Source: Odoribacteraceae bacterium (lineage in GTDB: Bacteria > Bacteroidota > Bacteroidia > Bacteroidales > Marinifilaceae). From it: 7,288 nucleotides of DNA. Below the pieces are notes generated by a model. That model ran no database searches. It worked only from the letters and a program-made list of their open reading frames with translations, and had not been told where the DNA came from. Numbering within the stretch: position 1 is the stretch's first letter; each line of letters begins with the position of its first letter. The translations under genes and the position numbers were made by a program. The stretch lies in the NCBI GenBank assembly GCA_031259905.1, contig JAIRKS010000148.1:1-7288 (forward strand), in the 5' to 3' direction. This document shows, one piece after another, positions 6,203 through 7,288 of the stretch.

Positions 6203-7288
6203 TTAGTTATTCCCGTATTCTATTTCTTCCCTTGGGACGGGTAGTTCGAAGATGGCTTTCGAGGCGGGTATCGTGTTTTGCCGGATAATAATGTCGCGGA
6301 AGAGTCGCTTGTAGGTGTAGAAAAGTTTCCCTTCACCCCAGAACTCTTTTAGTTGCTCGAACACGATTTGTTCCAGTAGCTCGGCCTCGGTGAGCGTTTC
6401 GGGTAGCGGACTAGTAGCGAGGTTGCGAGCATTACGGACGGCTTGCAAGAGGCGACGCGCCTCGGCGTTGTCAGTACCGATATTGGCCTCGGCAGCGATA
6501 TAGTAGAGTTCGGAGAGGCGGATCATACTGATTAATTTTTCCCACTTCGTGATATCAGTATTCGTGTTTAAATCCGTGGTGCGAAAATACTTGGAAAGGT
6601 AGTGGATCACCGGGGCTGTTGCCGTTTGTCCCCACCAATGGTTGAGGCGAGGGTCATCGGGAAGCCCATATCCCTCTCCATAGACGAACGAACGGAAGAG
6701 ATCACTAATCGAGTAGTTGATGAAGAAATCCGAATTGCCGAGGTGCCCCTGCTTGTTGATTTCCGCATCGTAGATTGCCCAAACGAGTTCGGGTTGGAAC
6801 ATGTAGTCCTGAGTATTGCTCTTGGCGTTGCCGAGTTGGAAAATCTTGTCGGCGTTGATGACTTCCAGTGCGTATGTCAACGCCTCGCTTTTGTTTCCAA
6901 TCAGGAGATAATAGCGAGCTAACGTGGCGCACACGGCATAGTAGTTCATCCGGATGCCCCGGAAGCGGTAGGCGTAAACCTTATTCTCGGAACTATTGTC
7001 AGAATAGTCGGGGTTTTGTCGTCCATGCTCGTTGATCGGGTCGTCCGCGAGCAGGTCGCGTGCCTCCTTGAGGTCTTTCTCTATCTTGGCGAGAACGTCC
7101 CGCGCGCTCATCTGCCGGATGATGTTGTTGGAAAACTCGTCGCGGTAGGGGATCGAGGGTTGATCCATTCCGTCCGGCAGCACGGGGCCGAAGATACGAA
7201 GGAGATCAAGGTGAAGGTAGGCGCGTAACCCCTTTGCCTCGCCGACGATCAGGTTATAATGCGGCAGGGTTTCGGGCGTCCATTTCCC
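6203..7288 (-). CDS. RagB/SusD-family nutrient uptake outer-membrane lipoprotein, 5' end missing
   Basis: SusD-like proteins are surface lipoproteins that cap a SusC-type TonB-dependent porin and bind its substrate. The frame is open to the right edge, giving 361 visible C-terminal residues, so a GTG at 7183 is internal and not the real start. The edge sequence reads GEAKGLRAYLHLDLLRIFGP, a classic SusD helix. Later landmarks are helical TPR-like stretches such as GIRMNYYAVCATLARYYLL, the strongly conserved MIRLSELYYIAAEA, and FWGEGKLFYTYKRL. The C-terminal ELPVPREEIEYGNN is the usual family ending. The signal peptide and about the first quarter to third of the protein should lie beyond 7288, next to a susC-like gene. 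The gene is followed within 15 bp by the DUF4843 gene. The substrate is unknown: sugars, glycopeptides or peptides are all possible. Confidence 0.94.
   Translation of the reverse strand, partial: GKWTPETLPHYNLIVGEAKGLRAYLHLDLLRIFGPVLPDGMDQPSIPYRDEFSNNIIRQMSARDVLAKIEKDLKEARDLLADDPINEHGRQNPDYSDNSSENKVYAYRFRGIRMNYYAVCATLARYYLLIGNKSEALTYALEVINADKIFQLGNAKSNTQDYMFQPELVWAIYDAEINKQGHLGNSDFFINYSISDLFRSFVYGEGYGLPDDPRLNHWWGQTATAPVIHYLSKYFRTTDLNTNTDITKWEKLISMIRLSELYYIAAEANIGTDNAEARRLLQAVRNARNLATSPLPETLTEAELLEQIVFEQLKEFWGEGKLFYTYKRLFRDIIIRQNTIPASKAIFELPVPREEIEYGNN

Noticed and set aside
7181..7183. GTG as the start of the SusD-like gene
   Set aside because: The frame continues upstream to the window edge with conserved SusD sequence (EAKGLRAYLHLDLLRIFGP), so this codon is an internal valine.

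Overview
The window looks like the chromosome of a member of the Bacteroidota, most likely Bacteroidales. Three things point there: a complete-looking Na+-pumping NADH:quinone reductase (Nqr) operon, a SusD / DUF4843 / PKD-like lipoprotein trio (a gene set known from this phylum), and gene starts without a Shine-Dalgarno sequence. Genus cannot be fixed from this piece.

Left half, plus strand (1-3526): the tail of nqrB followed by nqrC, nqrD, nqrE and nqrF, tightly packed (8-bp overlap, 4-bp overlap, 6-bp gap, 21-bp gap). All the cofactor residues that should be visible are present: the covalent-FMN threonine of NqrC, the paired cysteines of NqrD and NqrE that share an iron-sulfur centre, and the 2Fe-2S, FAD and NADH motifs of NqrF. 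Together these subunits pass electrons from NADH to quinone and export Na+. nqrA and most of nqrB lie to the left of the window.

Middle (3527-3973): a 447-bp space between convergent operons. It holds an array of 13 complete, spacer-less 21-bp direct repeats plus a short partial one (3570-3847), a GC-rich imperfect hairpin (3855-3884), and a 31-bp hairpin (3911-3941) that probably acts as a terminator between the two operons. This array is the most unusual item here. It has a 5'-to-3' sequence gradient, is open in five of six frames, and its unit seems to reappear, inverted and shortened, inside the terminator hairpin.

Right half, minus strand (7288 down to 3974): the 3' end of a SusC/D-type outer-membrane uptake locus. 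In transcription order it contains a SusD/RagB-family lipoprotein (5' end outside the window), a DUF4843 lipoprotein and a PKD-like lipoprotein, separated by only 15 and 30 bp. The SusC-like porin and any regulator would lie beyond position 7288. The substrate cannot be inferred because no enzyme lies in the window. This half is visibly less GC-rich than the nqr operon, so the two blocks may have different histories.

No RNA genes, insertion sequences, CRISPR arrays or phage genes are seen.
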